64,000 bases of DNA, from positions 1-64,000 of the forward strand of contig NZ_SJON01000015.1 in assembly GCF_004331385.1 (NCBI RefSeq), given 5' to 3'. Position 1 is the first letter of the stretch. Each line of letters starts with the position of its first letter. Shown piece by piece: positions 23,467 through 32,927 of this stretch. Origin of the DNA: Enterobacter quasihormaechei. Its GTDB lineage: Bacteria > Pseudomonadota > Gammaproteobacteria > Enterobacterales > Enterobacteriaceae. The notes under the pieces are model-generated. The model was not told the origin of the DNA, made no database searches, and saw only the letters and a list, made by a program, of their open reading frames with translations. Position numbers and translations under genes: made by a program.

Positions 23467-24192
23467 ATGGCAACATTAACTGCAAAAAACCTCGCGAAAG
23501 CGTACAAGGGCCGCCGCGTCGTCGAAGATGTCAGTCTGACCGTCAACTCCGGCGAAATCGTGGGCTTGCTTGGCCCTAACGGTGCGGGTAAAACCACAAC
23601 CTTCTACATGGTCGTGGGCATTGTCCCGCGTGACGCTGGCAACATCATCATTGATGATGAAGACATCAGCCTGCTGCCGCTGCATGCCCGCGCGCGTCGT
23701 GGCATCGGCTACCTGCCGCAGGAAGCGTCTATCTTCCGCCGCTTAAGCGTGTTCGATAACCTGATGGCCGTGCTCCAGATCCGTGACGATCTGACCAGCG
23801 AGCAGCGCACCGACCGCGCGAACGAGCTGATGGAAGAGTTTCATATTGAACACCTTCGCGACAGCCTCGGTCAGGCGCTGTCCGGCGGTGAACGCCGCCG
23901 CGTTGAGATTGCGCGCGCACTGGCAGCAAATCCGAAATTCATCCTGCTGGATGAACCGTTTGCGGGCGTTGACCCGATTTCGGTTATCGATATCAAACGT
24001 ATCATTGAGCATCTGCGCGACAGCGGGCTTGGCGTACTGATCACGGACCACAACGTACGCGAAACGCTGGCCGTGTGTGAACGCGCCTACATTGTGAGCC
24101 AGGGCCATCTGATTGCCCACGGTACGCCGCAGCAAATCCTCGAAGATGAGCATGTTAAGCGCGTGTACCTTGGGGAAGACTTCAGACTCTGA
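23467..24192 (+). CDS. lptB: LPS export ATPase LptB
   Basis: 241 aa, as in E. coli. ABC ATPase with Walker [10 protein letters not shown] (near residue 37), Q-loop YLPQEASIF, signature [15 protein letters not shown] and Walker [14 protein letters not shown]. It powers LPS extraction with LptF and LptG, which are also encoded in this window at 31.8-34.0 kb. It starts 6 bp after lptA. Confidence 0.98.
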   Translation: MATLTAKNLAKAYKGRRVVEDVSLTVNSGEIVGLLGPNGAGKTTTFYMVVGIVPRDAGNIIIDDEDISLLPLHARARRGIGYLPQEASIFRRLSVFDNLMAVLQIRDDLTSEQRTDRANELMEEFHIEHLRDSLGQALSGGERRRVEIARALAANPKFILLDEPFAGVDPISVIDIKRIIEHLRDSGLGVLITDHNVRETLAVCERAYIVSQGHLIAHGTPQQILEDEHVKRVYLGEDFRL

Positions 24193-24239
24193 TAGGGTAG
24201 AGGTTAAGTCACGCCGAACCGGAGAAAAACGCGCTGAAC

Positions 24240-25673
24240 ATGAAGCAAGGTTTGCAATTACGGCTCAGCCAGCAACTGGCCATGACGCCGCAGCTACAAC
24301 AGGCCATCCGTCTGTTGCAGTTGTCCACGTTAGAACTCCAGCAGGAGCTCCAGCAGGCGCTGGACAGCAATCCGCTGCTGGAGCAAACCGATCTTCATGA
24401 CGAGGTAGATACCCAGCAAACGCAGGACACGGAAACGCTCGACACCGCCGATGCGCTCGAACAAAAAGAGATGCCGGACGAGCTGCCGCTGGATGCCAGC
24501 TGGGATGAAATCTACACCGCAGGAACGCCTTCCGGCACGCGCGCGGACTATCAGGACGACGAACTGCCGGTCTATCAGGGCGAAACCACCCAGTCGCTTC
24601 AGGACTACCTGATGTGGCAGGTGGAGCTGACGCCTTTCTCGGATACCGATCGCGCGATTGCCACCTCGATTGTCGATGCCGTTGACGACACGGGCTATTT
24701 GACCGTGACGCTGGACGATATTCTGGAAAGCATCGGCGATGACGACATTGAGATGGAAGAGATCGAAGCCGTCCTCAAGCGCGTCCAGCGTTTCGACCCG
24801 ATTGGCGTCGCCGCGAGAGATCTGCGCGACTGCCTGCTGATCCAGCTTTCGCAGTTTGCCAAAGAGACACCGTGGATTGACGAAGCCCGGCTCATCATCA
24901 GCGATCATCTGGATCTGCTGGCGAATCACGATTTCCGCACCCTGATGCGCGTCACGCGCCTCAAAGAAGAGGTGCTGAAGGAAGCGGTGAATCTGATCCA
25001 GTCACTCGATCCGCGTCCGGGACAGTCGATCCAGACCAGCGAACCGGAATATGTCATTCCTGATGTGCTGGTGAGAAAGCACAACGGCCGCTGGGTCGTT
25101 GAACTGAACGCCGACAGCCTTCCTCGCCTGCAAATCAACCAGCAATATGCCTCCATGTGCACAAGTGCACGTAACGATGCCGATAATCAATACATTCGCA
25201 GCAACCTTCAGGAAGCACGATGGTTGATTAAGAGCCTGGAGAGCCGAAATGACACGCTGCTGCGCGTCAGCCGCTGTATTGTCGAACAGCAGCAGGCGTT
25301 CTTTGAACAGGGCGAAGAGTTTATGAAACCGATGGTGCTGGCAGACATCGCCCAGGCCGTCGAGATGCATGAATCAACCATTTCCCGCGTGACTACGCAG
25401 AAGTACCTGCACAGCCCGCGCGGTATTTTTGAGCTTAAGTATTTCTTCTCCAGCCACGTGAACACCGAAGGCGGCGGCGAAGCCTCGTCAACGGCCATTC
25501 GCGCACTGGTGAAGAAGTTGATCGCCGCGGAGAACCCCGCGAAGCCACTCAGTGACAGTAAGTTAACCACCATGCTGTCCGATCAGGGTATTATGGTGGC
25601 ACGCCGTACTGTTGCGAAGTATCGAGAGTCTTTATCCATTCCGCCGTCTAACCAGCGTAAACAACTGGTTTGA
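24240..25673 (+). CDS. rpoN: RNA polymerase sigma-54 factor
   Basis: 477 aa, as in E. coli. The Gln/Leu-rich activator-contact region I (residues 1-50), acidic region II (about 60-110), core-binding domain, and C-terminal DNA-binding domain with HTH and the RpoN box [10 protein letters not shown] near residue 455 are complete. It directs transcription of nitrogen and other enhancer-dependent genes. Followed by hpf, ptsN, rapZ and npr in the standard cluster. Confidence 0.98.
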   Translation: MKQGLQLRLSQQLAMTPQLQQAIRLLQLSTLELQQELQQALDSNPLLEQTDLHDEVDTQQTQDTETLDTADALEQKEMPDELPLDASWDEIYTAGTPSGTRADYQDDELPVYQGETTQSLQDYLMWQVELTPFSDTDRAIATSIVDAVDDTGYLTVTLDDILESIGDDDIEMEEIEAVLKRVQRFDPIGVAARDLRDCLLIQLSQFAKETPWIDEARLIISDHLDLLANHDFRTLMRVTRLKEEVLKEAVNLIQSLDPRPGQSIQTSEPEYVIPDVLVRKHNGRWVVELNADSLPRLQINQQYASMCTSARNDADNQYIRSNLQEARWLIKSLESRNDTLLRVSRCIVEQQQAFFEQGEEFMKPMVLADIAQAVEMHESTISRVTTQKYLHSPRGIFELKYFFSSHVNTEGGGEASSTAIRALVKKLIAAENPAKPLSDSKLTTMLSDQGIMVARRTVAKYRESLSIPPSNQRKQLV

Positions 25674-25695
25674 CACAACCGATAAGGAAGACACT

Positions 25696-25983
25696 ATGCA
25701 GCTCAATATCACCGGACATAACGTCGAGATTACTGAGGCCTTACGCGATTTTGTGAACACTAAGTTCGCAAAACTTGAGCAGTATTTCGAAAGGATCAAT
25801 CAGGTCTATGTTGTGTTGAAAGTGGAGAAAGTGACGCATATCTCGGATGCGACTCTGCACGTCAACGGAGGGGAACTCCATGCCAGTGCGGAAGGGCAAG
25901 ACATGTACGCGGCTATCGACGGCTTGATTGATAAGCTTGCGAGACAGCTCAATAAACATAAAGATAAACTGAAACAACACTAA
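25696..25983 (+). CDS. hpf: Ribosome hibernation promoting factor (short form)
   Basis: 95 aa. Binds 30S near the decoding site and promotes 100S dimers with RMF in stationary phase. The short gamma-proteobacterial type: beta-alpha-beta-beta-beta-alpha fold only, without the long-HPF dimerisation tail. The start at 25696 (MQLNITGHNVEIT) has AAGGA upstream; the 28 open codons before it overlap rpoN. Confidence 0.97.
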   Translation: MQLNITGHNVEITEALRDFVNTKFAKLEQYFERINQVYVVLKVEKVTHISDATLHVNGGELHASAEGQDMYAAIDGLIDKLARQLNKHKDKLKQH

Positions 25984-26011
25984 TTGTCCGGGCAGTTAAC
26001 GGGTGCAGGAC

Positions 26012-26036
26012 GGCCTGTTGTGAGACACAACAGGCC
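26012..26036 (+). terminator. Hairpin between hpf and ptsN
   Basis: GGCCTGTTGTG-AGA-CACAACAGGCC, a perfect 11-bp stem with a 3-base loop, 29 bases past the hpf stop and 30 before ptsN. It is followed by ATTTGTA rather than a long U run, so it may attenuate, or act as an mRNA stabiliser or processing site. Confidence 0.6.
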
Positions 26037-26065
26037 ATTTGTACGGTTAGCGCTTAGGTGAAATT

Positions 26066-26557
26066 ATGATAAACAACGATTCCGCTCTACAACTGAGCAA
26101 TGTCCTTAACCAGGATTGTACCCGCAGTGGCGTTCACTGCCAGAGCAAAAAACGTGCGCTGGAAATTATCAGTGAACTGGCCGCAAAGCAGCTGGGTCTG
26201 CCGCCGCAGATCGTGTTTGAAGCCATTCTGACCCGTGAAAAAATGGGCAGTACCGGCATCGGCAACGGCATTGCGATCCCGCATGGCAAGCTGGAAGAAG
26301 ATACGCTGCGTGCCGTGGGGGTGTTTGTGCAACTGGAAACGCCTATCGCTTTTGACGCCATCGATAACCAGCCTGTGGATCTGCTCTTTGCGCTGCTGGT
26401 GCCTGCCGATCAGACCAAAACCCATCTGCACACGCTGTCGCTGGTGGCCAAACGTCTGGCGGACAAAACCATTTGTCGTCGACTGCGCTCAGCCCAAAGT
26501 GATGAAGAGCTTTATCAAATTATCACTGAAGCAGAAGGCAATCAGGATGAGGCATAA
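26066..26557 (+). CDS. ptsN: Nitrogen PTS enzyme IIA (EIIA-Ntr)
   Basis: 163 aa. Phosphoacceptor His73 sits in GNGIAIPHGKL. Unphosphorylated EIIA-Ntr regulates potassium uptake (TrkA, KdpD) and other targets; phosphate comes through PtsP and NPr. It lies between hpf and rapZ as in E. coli. Confidence 0.97.
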   Translation: MINNDSALQLSNVLNQDCTRSGVHCQSKKRALEIISELAAKQLGLPPQIVFEAILTREKMGSTGIGNGIAIPHGKLEEDTLRAVGVFVQLETPIAFDAIDNQPVDLLFALLVPADQTKTHLHTLSLVAKRLADKTICRRLRSAQSDEELYQIITEAEGNQDEA

Positions 26558-26602
26558 TCGGGAGAAGGCCTTCAGAACGGCTGCCCTGAGGAGAAACGGA
26601 AC

Positions 26603-27457
26603 ATGGTGCTGATGATCGTCAGCGGTCGTTCGGGGTCCGGGAAATCCGTGGCCCTGCGCGCGCTGGAAGACATGGGATTTTACTGTGTAGATAACCTGCC
26701 GGTAGTGTTGTTACCCGATCTGGCGCGGACGCTTGCGGACCGGCAAATCTCTGCCGCCGTCAGTATTGACGTGCGCAACATGCCGGAATCGCCGGAAATC
26801 TTCGAGCAGGCAATGAACAATCTGCCGGAGTGTTTCTCACCGCAGCTCTTGTTCCTTGACGCTGACCGCAACACGCTGATCCGCCGCTACAGCGATACCC
26901 GTCGTTTGCATCCGCTCTCCAGTAAAAATCTGTCGCTGGAAAGCGCCATTGATAAAGAAAGCGATCTGCTTGAGCCGCTGCGTTCCCGCGCCGACCTGAT
27001 TGTCGACACCTCTGAAATGTCCGTCCACGAGCTGGCGGAAATGCTGCGTACTCGCTTGCTCGGCAAGCGCGAGCGCGAACTGACGATGGTGTTTGAATCC
27101 TTCGGCTTTAAGCACGGCATTCCTATCGATGCGGATTACGTTTTTGATGTGCGTTTCCTGCCGAACCCACACTGGGATCCGAAACTGCGTCCGATGACCG
27201 GTCTGGATAAGCCCGTGGCGGCGTTCCTTGACCGACACACAGAAGTACATAATTTTATCTACCAGACGCGAAGCTACCTTGAGCTATGGTTACCTATGCT
27301 GGAAACAAACAATCGCAGCTACCTGACGGTGGCGATTGGCTGTACCGGCGGTAAACATCGTTCGGTCTATATTGCCGAACAGCTGGCCGATTACTTCCGC
27401 TCACGCGGGAAGAACGTTCAGTCCCGTCATCGCACGCTGGAAAAACGTAAAACATGA
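26603..27457 (+). CDS. rapZ: RNase adapter protein RapZ
   Basis: 284 aa. N-terminal P-loop GRSGSGKS (residues 8-15) and C-terminal RNA-binding domain with GCTGGKHRS and the basic tail [10 protein letters not shown]. It binds GlmZ/GlmY sRNAs and presents GlmZ to RNase E, tuning glmS and hence glucosamine-6-phosphate supply; glmM at the left of this window uses the downstream intermediate. It overlaps npr by 4 bp. Confidence 0.97.
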   Translation: MVLMIVSGRSGSGKSVALRALEDMGFYCVDNLPVVLLPDLARTLADRQISAAVSIDVRNMPESPEIFEQAMNNLPECFSPQLLFLDADRNTLIRRYSDTRRLHPLSSKNLSLESAIDKESDLLEPLRSRADLIVDTSEMSVHELAEMLRTRLLGKRERELTMVFESFGFKHGIPIDADYVFDVRFLPNPHWDPKLRPMTGLDKPVAAFLDRHTEVHNFIYQTRSYLELWLPMLETNNRSYLTVAIGCTGGKHRSVYIAEQLADYFRSRGKNVQSRHRTLEKRKT

Positions 27458-27726
27458 CCGTAAAACAGACCGTCGAAATCACCAACAAGCTGGGCATGCA
27501 TGCGCGCCCGGCGATGAAGCTGTTTGAACTGATGCAGGGTTTTGATGCTGAGGTGCTGCTGCGCAACGACGAGGGAACCGAGGCAGAAGCCAACAGCGTG
27601 ATTGCGCTGCTGATGCTGGATTCTGCCAAAGGACGCCAGATTGAAGTCGAAGCGACCGGCCCGCAGGAAGAAGAAGCGCTGGCCGCGGTGATTGCCCTGT
27701 TTAATGCCGGGTTTGACGAAGACTAA
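27454..27726 (+). CDS. ptsO: Nitrogen PTS phosphocarrier protein NPr
   Basis: 90 aa, HPr family, with phosphorylation site His16 in KLGMHARPA. It passes phosphate from PtsP to EIIA-Ntr. Last gene of the rpoN cluster; a REP element follows within 13 bases. Confidence 0.97.
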   Translation: MTVKQTVEITNKLGMHARPAMKLFELMQGFDAEVLLRNDEGTEAEANSVIALLMLDSAKGRQIEVEATGPQEEEALAAVIALFNAGFDED

Positions 27727-27738
27727 CGTTCGCTACGT

Positions 27739-27769
27739 CGGCGGGTGGCGCAACGCTTACCCGCCCTAC
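27739..27769. repeat. REP-like element at the mtgA 3' end
   Basis: GGCGGGTGGCGCAACGCTTACCCGCC-type palindrome, close in sequence to the element at 4-33. It separates convergent npr and mtgA. Its right edge (CCCTACA) supplies the mtgA stop codon, TAG on the minus strand at 27766-27768. Confidence 0.8.
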
Positions 27770-28491
27770 ATAAGATGATTTCGCTCCATAAACCCTTCCC
27801 CACCCAGCTGACGCATCTGGCGCATGATCCACGCCTGGCGGCTTCGCACGTAGCCTGACGGTGCGCTGGCCTTGAAACGCAGAGGGTTCGGCAGCACGGC
27901 GGCAAGCAGCGCCGCTTCGGACATACTCAGCCTGCTGGCGGGCTTGCCGAAATAACGTTGCGATGCCGCTTCGACGCCAAACACGCCATCCCCAAACTCC
28001 GCGATATTCAGATAGACGGTCAGAATGCGTTTTTTGCTCCACACCGTCTCGACGCCCAGCGTCAGCCCGGCCTCCAGACCTTTCCTCACCCAGCTACGAC
28101 CGTCCCATAAGAACAGGTTTTTTACCGTCTGCTGAGACAGCGTCGACGCGCCGCGCACGCGGTTTTCATGACGCTCATTATGATCCAGCGCCTTCTCGAT
28201 AGCCGCCACGTCAAAACCCCAGTGTTCGGGGAATTTCTGATCTTCTGCCGCAATGACCGCCAGCCCCATCCACGGGGAGATTTCATCCATGCCGACCCAG
28301 TCTGAGTGGGCAACGTAGCCGAAATCACCTGAGAGCCAGGCGCTAATCTGCCGCTCTGCCATCACGGCGGAGAACGGGACGGGCAGGATGCTGAACAGCG
28401 CAATGCCTCCGCCCCAGAAAACGGCCAGGACCAGCACAATACGCAGCAGGATCCGTTTTAACCACCCGCCTGGGGATAATTTACGACTCAT
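27766..28491 (-). CDS. mtgA: Monofunctional peptidoglycan glycosyltransferase
   Basis: 241 aa. GT51 transglycosylase: a membrane anchor (about 12-33), catalytic [26 protein letters not shown] and [10 protein letters not shown] motifs. It polymerises lipid II at the division site. The last codons (ERNHLM) and stop run into a REP element, so the C-terminus differs from E. coli. It overlaps elbB by 4 bp. Confidence 0.95.
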   Translation of the reverse strand: MSRKLSPGGWLKRILLRIVLVLAVFWGGGIALFSILPVPFSAVMAERQISAWLSGDFGYVAHSDWVGMDEISPWMGLAVIAAEDQKFPEHWGFDVAAIEKALDHNERHENRVRGASTLSQQTVKNLFLWDGRSWVRKGLEAGLTLGVETVWSKKRILTVYLNIAEFGDGVFGVEAASQRYFGKPASRLSMSEAALLAAVLPNPLRFKASAPSGYVRSRQAWIMRQMRQLGGEGFMERNHLM

Positions 28492-29141
28492 TCGGTAAGA
28501 ACCAGCACTCTGTCCACCAGCTTTTCGATGCCGGCGGCAGCCTCAGCGATGTTCTGCGCCAGCATATACGCCGGCGTGGTGATGATTTTATTGTCCTCAT
28601 CCACCACAATGTCGTCGACCGGGCATGGCACGTGCTCGCCGCCCATATCCTCGATAATTTCAGCGGTATCAATGTCGGTTCCGATCGTGAGCCGCAGCGG
28701 GAAATCAAAAATTTTCGGCAGCATGGCTGGCGCAATGCAGATAAAGCCCTGCGGCTTACCCGCCGCATGCATCGCCAGCGATAGCGCTTTTAAGTCGGGA
28801 TCGACCTGACACGCCGCCCCCTCAGTGGCAAACGTGCTCAGGTTTTTCGCCGCGCCAAAGCCGCCCGGCACGATGAGCGCATCAAGTTCAGCGGCATCGG
28901 CCTGTGCCAGCGGATGAATATCTCCACGCACAATACGTGCCGCTTCAATCAGCACGTTACGGCTTTCCGCCATTGGCTCGCCGGTAAGATGATTCATTAC
29001 GTCTGCTTGAGTTTTATCCGGCGCGAAGCAGATAACGTCTGCCCCCTGGCGCGATAATGCCAGCAGCGTTAATACGGCTTCATGTATCTCTGAACCATCG
29101 TAAACGCCACATCCGCTCAGCACGACACCCACTTTCTTCAT
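28488..29141 (-). CDS. elbB: DJ-1/PfpI-family protein ElbB (glyoxalase III-like)
   Basis: 217 aa. Class I glutamine amidotransferase-like fold, with [12 protein letters not shown] and the nucleophile-elbow [11 protein letters not shown]. The E. coli protein was first linked to isoprenoid biosynthesis and later shown to have weak glyoxalase activity. The start at 29141 ([12 protein letters not shown]) is the family start; 12 upstream open codons are discounted. The arcZ gene lies divergently beyond it. Confidence 0.93.
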   Translation of the reverse strand: MKKVGVVLSGCGVYDGSEIHEAVLTLLALSRQGADVICFAPDKTQADVMNHLTGEPMAESRNVLIEAARIVRGDIHPLAQADAAELDALIVPGGFGAAKNLSTFATEGAACQVDPDLKALSLAMHAAGKPQGFICIAPAMLPKIFDFPLRLTIGTDIDTAEIIEDMGGEHVPCPVDDIVVDEDNKIITTPAYMLAQNIAEAAAGIEKLVDRVLVLTE

Positions 29142-29260
29142 TCTGACGATCCTTCTAAGCAACTCGCCGAAGCACATTAAAAATTCTGATTAAAACGCTA
29201 TGCTTCACACATTTCACTGATTCATGTAACAAACTGTTTAAGATTTGCTATCTTATCTGC

Positions 29261-29383
29261 GTGCGGCCTCAATTTTCAGGCGGCGTCCATGCGAAAACAA
29301 CCCATAAAAATCAGGCGCAGCCACGATTTCCCTGGTGTTGGCGCAGTATTCGCGCACCCCGGTATAGCCGGGGTCATTTTTTT
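29261..29383 (+). ncRNA. arcZ: ArcZ small regulatory RNA
   Basis: The sequence begins GTGCGGCCTC and ends in the terminator ACCCCGG-TATAG-CCGGGGT followed by seven T. The Hfq-bound seed region (GATTTCCCTGGTGTTGGCG, from 29325) and the following CAGTATTCGCGC are as I recall them in E. coli ArcZ, and the location opposite arcB, between elbB and arcB, is the same. ArcZ activates rpoS and represses flhDC and others; ArcA represses arcZ and arcZ lowers arcB. The last 10 bases overlap the arcB stop in antisense. The 5' half is more divergent than the seed. The 5' end is taken from the E. coli start. Confidence 0.93.
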
Positions 29384-31707
29384 CTGGATTCCACCCAGGC
29401 TTTCAGCACCGCCACATCGTTCTGCCACTCCTGTTTCATCTCTTCAACCCAGTCACCCACGTTATCTTCCCACGCAGGTAAATCAGGCGACTGAATCTGT
29501 TGGCCCAGCTGTTGGAGATGGCGTAACCCGACGGAGCCAGCCGCGCCCTTGATTTTATGTCCCTCTTCGACGATGCCCTTCTGATCACGCGCCGTCAGGT
29601 TAGATTCGAGCACGTTCAGATAGCCCGGCATCATTTTTTCGAACACGGCCAGACCGTCGGTGATCAGTTTTGGTCCCACCAGATCGATATACTGCTCCAG
29701 CATGGCGGTATCGAGTATCGTTTGGGCTTTGGCGCTATCAACAGACGTCATGGTGCTCTCCTCTTCATCACAGGTATCCCAGAACTTCTTGATCATCGCC
29801 GTCAGGGCGGGTACCGCCAGCGGCTTGCTGAGCACATCGTCCATACCGGCCTCGAGGTACTCTTTTTTATCTTTCAGCACGTTTGCGGTCAGCGCCACCA
29901 GCGGCGGCAGCTCGTCAGGGGCGTACTTGCGCGTCAGCTCGCGGGAGATATCCAGCCCGGTCATGTCCGGTAGCTGAATATCAAGCAGCACCAGGTCGTA
30001 CTCGCCCGGCGTGAACATCTCCAGCGCGGCTTTGCCGGTCATTGCCACATCCACGCTGTTGCCGAGTTTTTCCAGTACCGACCGGGCGACAATGACGTTC
30101 AGCTCAATATCTTCTACCAGCAGAACGTGCAGGGCCGGCAGCGGCATATCGTCGTTCTCGAACGTATCTTCCACCTCTTCAGCGACGGCAGGCGCGTGTA
30201 CGGTAAGGGTAAAGGTTGAGCCTTTACCCGGCTGGCTGGCAACGGTGATATCCCCGCCCATACTTTTCGCCAGGCGTTTCGACACCGCCAGGCCAATGCC
30301 CGTACCCGTTGCCGGTTTACCGCCGTGGCTGTCTTTAACCTGATAATACATGGCGAAGATCTTGTCCTGCTCCTCCTGAGGAATGCCGATACCCGAGTCC
30401 TCAACTTCAAAGTGCAGCATGTCCCCTTCGTCATAGCGAATGCGCACCGCAACCTGCCCCTTCTGGGTAAACTTCACGGCGTTGCTGATGAGGTTCCACA
30501 GGATCTGACGCAGCCGCGTGCCGTCCGTCACCACTTTATGCGGCAGCGGCAGCGTTGGCTCCATCACAAAGCTCAACCCTTTTTGCTGGGCCTGCAAACC
30601 TGAGAGGTTCTCCAGGTCCGCAAGGAAGCCGGTAAAATCAACCGGCTGGTTGTCGAGCTGAACCTTACGGCGCTCCATCTTATCCATATCGATAATATCG
30701 TTGAAGATATTGCCCAGCGTGACCGCCGAAACGTGGATCGTTTTGAGGTATTTTTCCTGCTCGCTGGTCAGGTCGGTATCCAGCAGAATGCGGCTCAGCC
30801 CCACAATGCCATTAAGCGGCGTACGCAGCTCATGGCTGATGGTGGAGATGAAGGTGGTCTTGTCACGGCTGGCGCGCTCCAGCGCATCCTGATAGCGCTT
30901 ACGCTCGGTGATATCGCGGCCAAAGCCCATCAGACCATGACGTTTACCCACCCGATCGTAATAAGGCACTTTGCGGATCTCAAAGCAGGCTTTGCGCCCG
31001 TCGGGGTAGTCCAGCCACTGCTCGTAGGTCAACGAGACATTATGGCGGAAGACCTTTTCATCCGTCTCCATCACTTTTGCCGCCGCCTCTTCGGAATAGA
31101 CGTCCTGCGGCTTCAGGTGGATCAGCTGCTTTTCGCTTTTCCCGGTCAACAGCTCCATGGCCCGGTTACAGCCGGAAAACTCTTTATCTTCGTTACGGTA
31201 GAACACCAGATCCGGCGATGCATCAAGGAACGAGCGCAGGAAAGAGGATTGCTGTTCAAGCTGGATCTGCGTGACTTCACGCTCTTTCATCTCAATTTTG
31301 AGCTGCTCCAGCGTGGTCTGGCGCTCGGCTTCCGCCTTTTCACGGTCTGAAATTTCCTGATTCAGCTGGGCAATATTGTCCTTGAGCTGGACGTTGAGCT
31401 TGAGATCGCGTTCGCGCATCTCTTCCAGCTTATCCACCAGCTTTGATAAACGCTGTCGGGACTCCTCCAGTTGCTCGACCACCACGGAGAGGAAATAGAC
31501 CGCCCACGGGGTAATCAGCAGGCCAAAGAAAATAGAGCGGATGACGTCGATGCTCTCGACCTGGCCATGCAGAACCATGGTGACGGCCATTTGCACGACG
31601 ATGGCCAAAACGACCAGCGCCAGCGCCAGCAGCATGGAAAAACGCACCAGCCCGAGCTTCATCATCAGATCGACGTAGTACTGGGCCAGCATTCGAATTT
31701 GCTTCAT
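29374..31707 (-). CDS. arcB: Aerobic respiration control sensor kinase ArcB
   Basis: 777 aa (E. coli 778). A tripartite hybrid kinase sensing quinone redox state and phosphorylating ArcA. Two membrane helices (about 22-43 and 58-77), coiled coil, PAS domain (about 155-270), DHp with His in STISHELRTPLNG (near 292), ATPase domain, receiver with Asp in LVLLDIQLPDMTG (near 576), and Hpt with His in EEGHKIKGAAGS (near 717). The start at 31707 is the family start; ten codons upstream are also open. The region before it differs from E. coli because lptG, not yhcC, is the neighbour. Confidence 0.97.
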   Translation of the reverse strand: MKQIRMLAQYYVDLMMKLGLVRFSMLLALALVVLAIVVQMAVTMVLHGQVESIDVIRSIFFGLLITPWAVYFLSVVVEQLEESRQRLSKLVDKLEEMRERDLKLNVQLKDNIAQLNQEISDREKAEAERQTTLEQLKIEMKEREVTQIQLEQQSSFLRSFLDASPDLVFYRNEDKEFSGCNRAMELLTGKSEKQLIHLKPQDVYSEEAAAKVMETDEKVFRHNVSLTYEQWLDYPDGRKACFEIRKVPYYDRVGKRHGLMGFGRDITERKRYQDALERASRDKTTFISTISHELRTPLNGIVGLSRILLDTDLTSEQEKYLKTIHVSAVTLGNIFNDIIDMDKMERRKVQLDNQPVDFTGFLADLENLSGLQAQQKGLSFVMEPTLPLPHKVVTDGTRLRQILWNLISNAVKFTQKGQVAVRIRYDEGDMLHFEVEDSGIGIPQEEQDKIFAMYYQVKDSHGGKPATGTGIGLAVSKRLAKSMGGDITVASQPGKGSTFTLTVHAPAVAEEVEDTFENDDMPLPALHVLLVEDIELNVIVARSVLEKLGNSVDVAMTGKAALEMFTPGEYDLVLLDIQLPDMTGLDISRELTRKYAPDELPPLVALTANVLKDKKEYLEAGMDDVLSKPLAVPALTAMIKKFWDTCDEEESTMTSVDSAKAQTILDTAMLEQYIDLVGPKLITDGLAVFEKMMPGYLNVLESNLTARDQKGIVEEGHKIKGAAGSVGLRHLQQLGQQIQSPDLPAWEDNVGDWVEEMKQEWQNDVAVLKAWVESRKK

Positions 31708-31805
31708 AGAGGATCCCTTCACGACTTTATCGCTCAATAATACTCAAATTCACGGCGAGGCGTTGCAGGTTGTGAGAAAAAGTGCGGGGTGAAACAGGAG
31801 ATTAG

Positions 31806-31833
31806 CCTCGCCCCCGAGCAACCGGGGGCGAGG
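31806..31833 (-). terminator. Terminator-like hairpin after lptG
   Basis: CCTCGCCCCCG-AGCAAC-CGGGGGCGAGG: an 11-bp GC-rich stem starting 11 bases past the lptG stop. No U run follows on the minus strand (CTAATCTCC), so it may need Rho or serve as a 3' stabiliser. It marks the left edge of the block that is in a different place in E. coli. Confidence 0.6.
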
Positions 31834-31844
31834 ATGAAGGTTTA

Positions 31845-32927
31845 TCAGGAACGTTTTAGCAGCATCCAGAGGCTGATCAGGAAGAAACTGGCGCTCGGCA
31901 ACAGCGCGCCGATAATTGGCGGAATGCCGTACACCAGCGTCAGCGGACCAAAAATCTGATCGAGGACGTAGAACACGAAACCAAAGCTGATACCGGTCAC
32001 CACGCGAACCCCCATCGGCACGCTACGCAGTGGGCCAAAGATGAACGACAGCGCCATCAGCATCATCACCGCCACCGACAGCGGCTGGAAGATTTTGCTC
32101 CACATGTTGAGCTGGTAACGCCCCGCATCCTGTCCGCTGGACTTCAGATACTTCACGTAGTTATGCAGACCGCTGATGGAGAGCGCATCGGGGTCAAGCG
32201 CCACGACGCCGAGCTTGTCTGGCGTCAGGTCGGTTTTCCAGGTACCGCTAACGGTCTGCGAGCCGGTGATCTGTTTCGGGTTCGTCAGGTCCGATTCATC
32301 AACCTGCGATAACCGCCACAGCTTGTTGTTGGCATCAAATTTGGCAGAGGCGGCATAACGCACGGACTGCAAGCGACGCTGGTCGTTAAAGGCATAAATG
32401 CTCACGCCGCCCAGCTCGTCATCCCCCTTCACGCGTTCGATATAGACAAAGTTCTGACCGTCTTTCGCCCATAATCCCTGCTGCGTGGAAAGCAGTGAAC
32501 CGCCGTACATCGCCTGAGCACGGTAGTTACGCGCCATCTGTTCGCCCTGCGGCGCAACCCATTCGCCGATCGCCATGGTCAGCAGCACCAGCGGGATCGC
32601 GGTTTTCATCACCGACAGCGCAACCTGCATACGGGTAAAGCCCGATGCCTGCATCACCACCAGTTCGCTACGCTGAGCCAGCATCCCCAGGCCCAGCAGC
32701 GCACCCAGCAGGGCCGCCATCGGGAAGAAGATCTGCACATCTTTTGGCACGCTGAGCAGGGTATACATTCCGGCGCCTAACGCGTCGTAACTCCCCTGCC
32801 CGGCTTTTTTCAGCTGGTCGACAAATTTGATAATGCCCGAGAGCGACACCAGCATGAACAGGGTCATCATGATGGTGGTAAAAATTGTTTTACCGATATA
32901 GCGGTCAAGTACGCCAAACGCCTGCAT
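31845..32927 (-). CDS. lptG: LPS export permease LptG
   Basis: 360 aa, as in E. coli. Six membrane helices (three N-terminal, three C-terminal) around a periplasmic jellyroll domain (about 135-260). With LptF and two LptB it extracts LPS from the inner membrane. It overlaps lptF by one base. Confidence 0.97.
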   Translation of the reverse strand: MQAFGVLDRYIGKTIFTTIMMTLFMLVSLSGIIKFVDQLKKAGQGSYDALGAGMYTLLSVPKDVQIFFPMAALLGALLGLGMLAQRSELVVMQASGFTRMQVALSVMKTAIPLVLLTMAIGEWVAPQGEQMARNYRAQAMYGGSLLSTQQGLWAKDGQNFVYIERVKGDDELGGVSIYAFNDQRRLQSVRYAASAKFDANNKLWRLSQVDESDLTNPKQITGSQTVSGTWKTDLTPDKLGVVALDPDALSISGLHNYVKYLKSSGQDAGRYQLNMWSKIFQPLSVAVMMLMALSFIFGPLRSVPMGVRVVTGISFGFVFYVLDQIFGPLTLVYGIPPIIGALLPSASFFLISLWMLLKRS

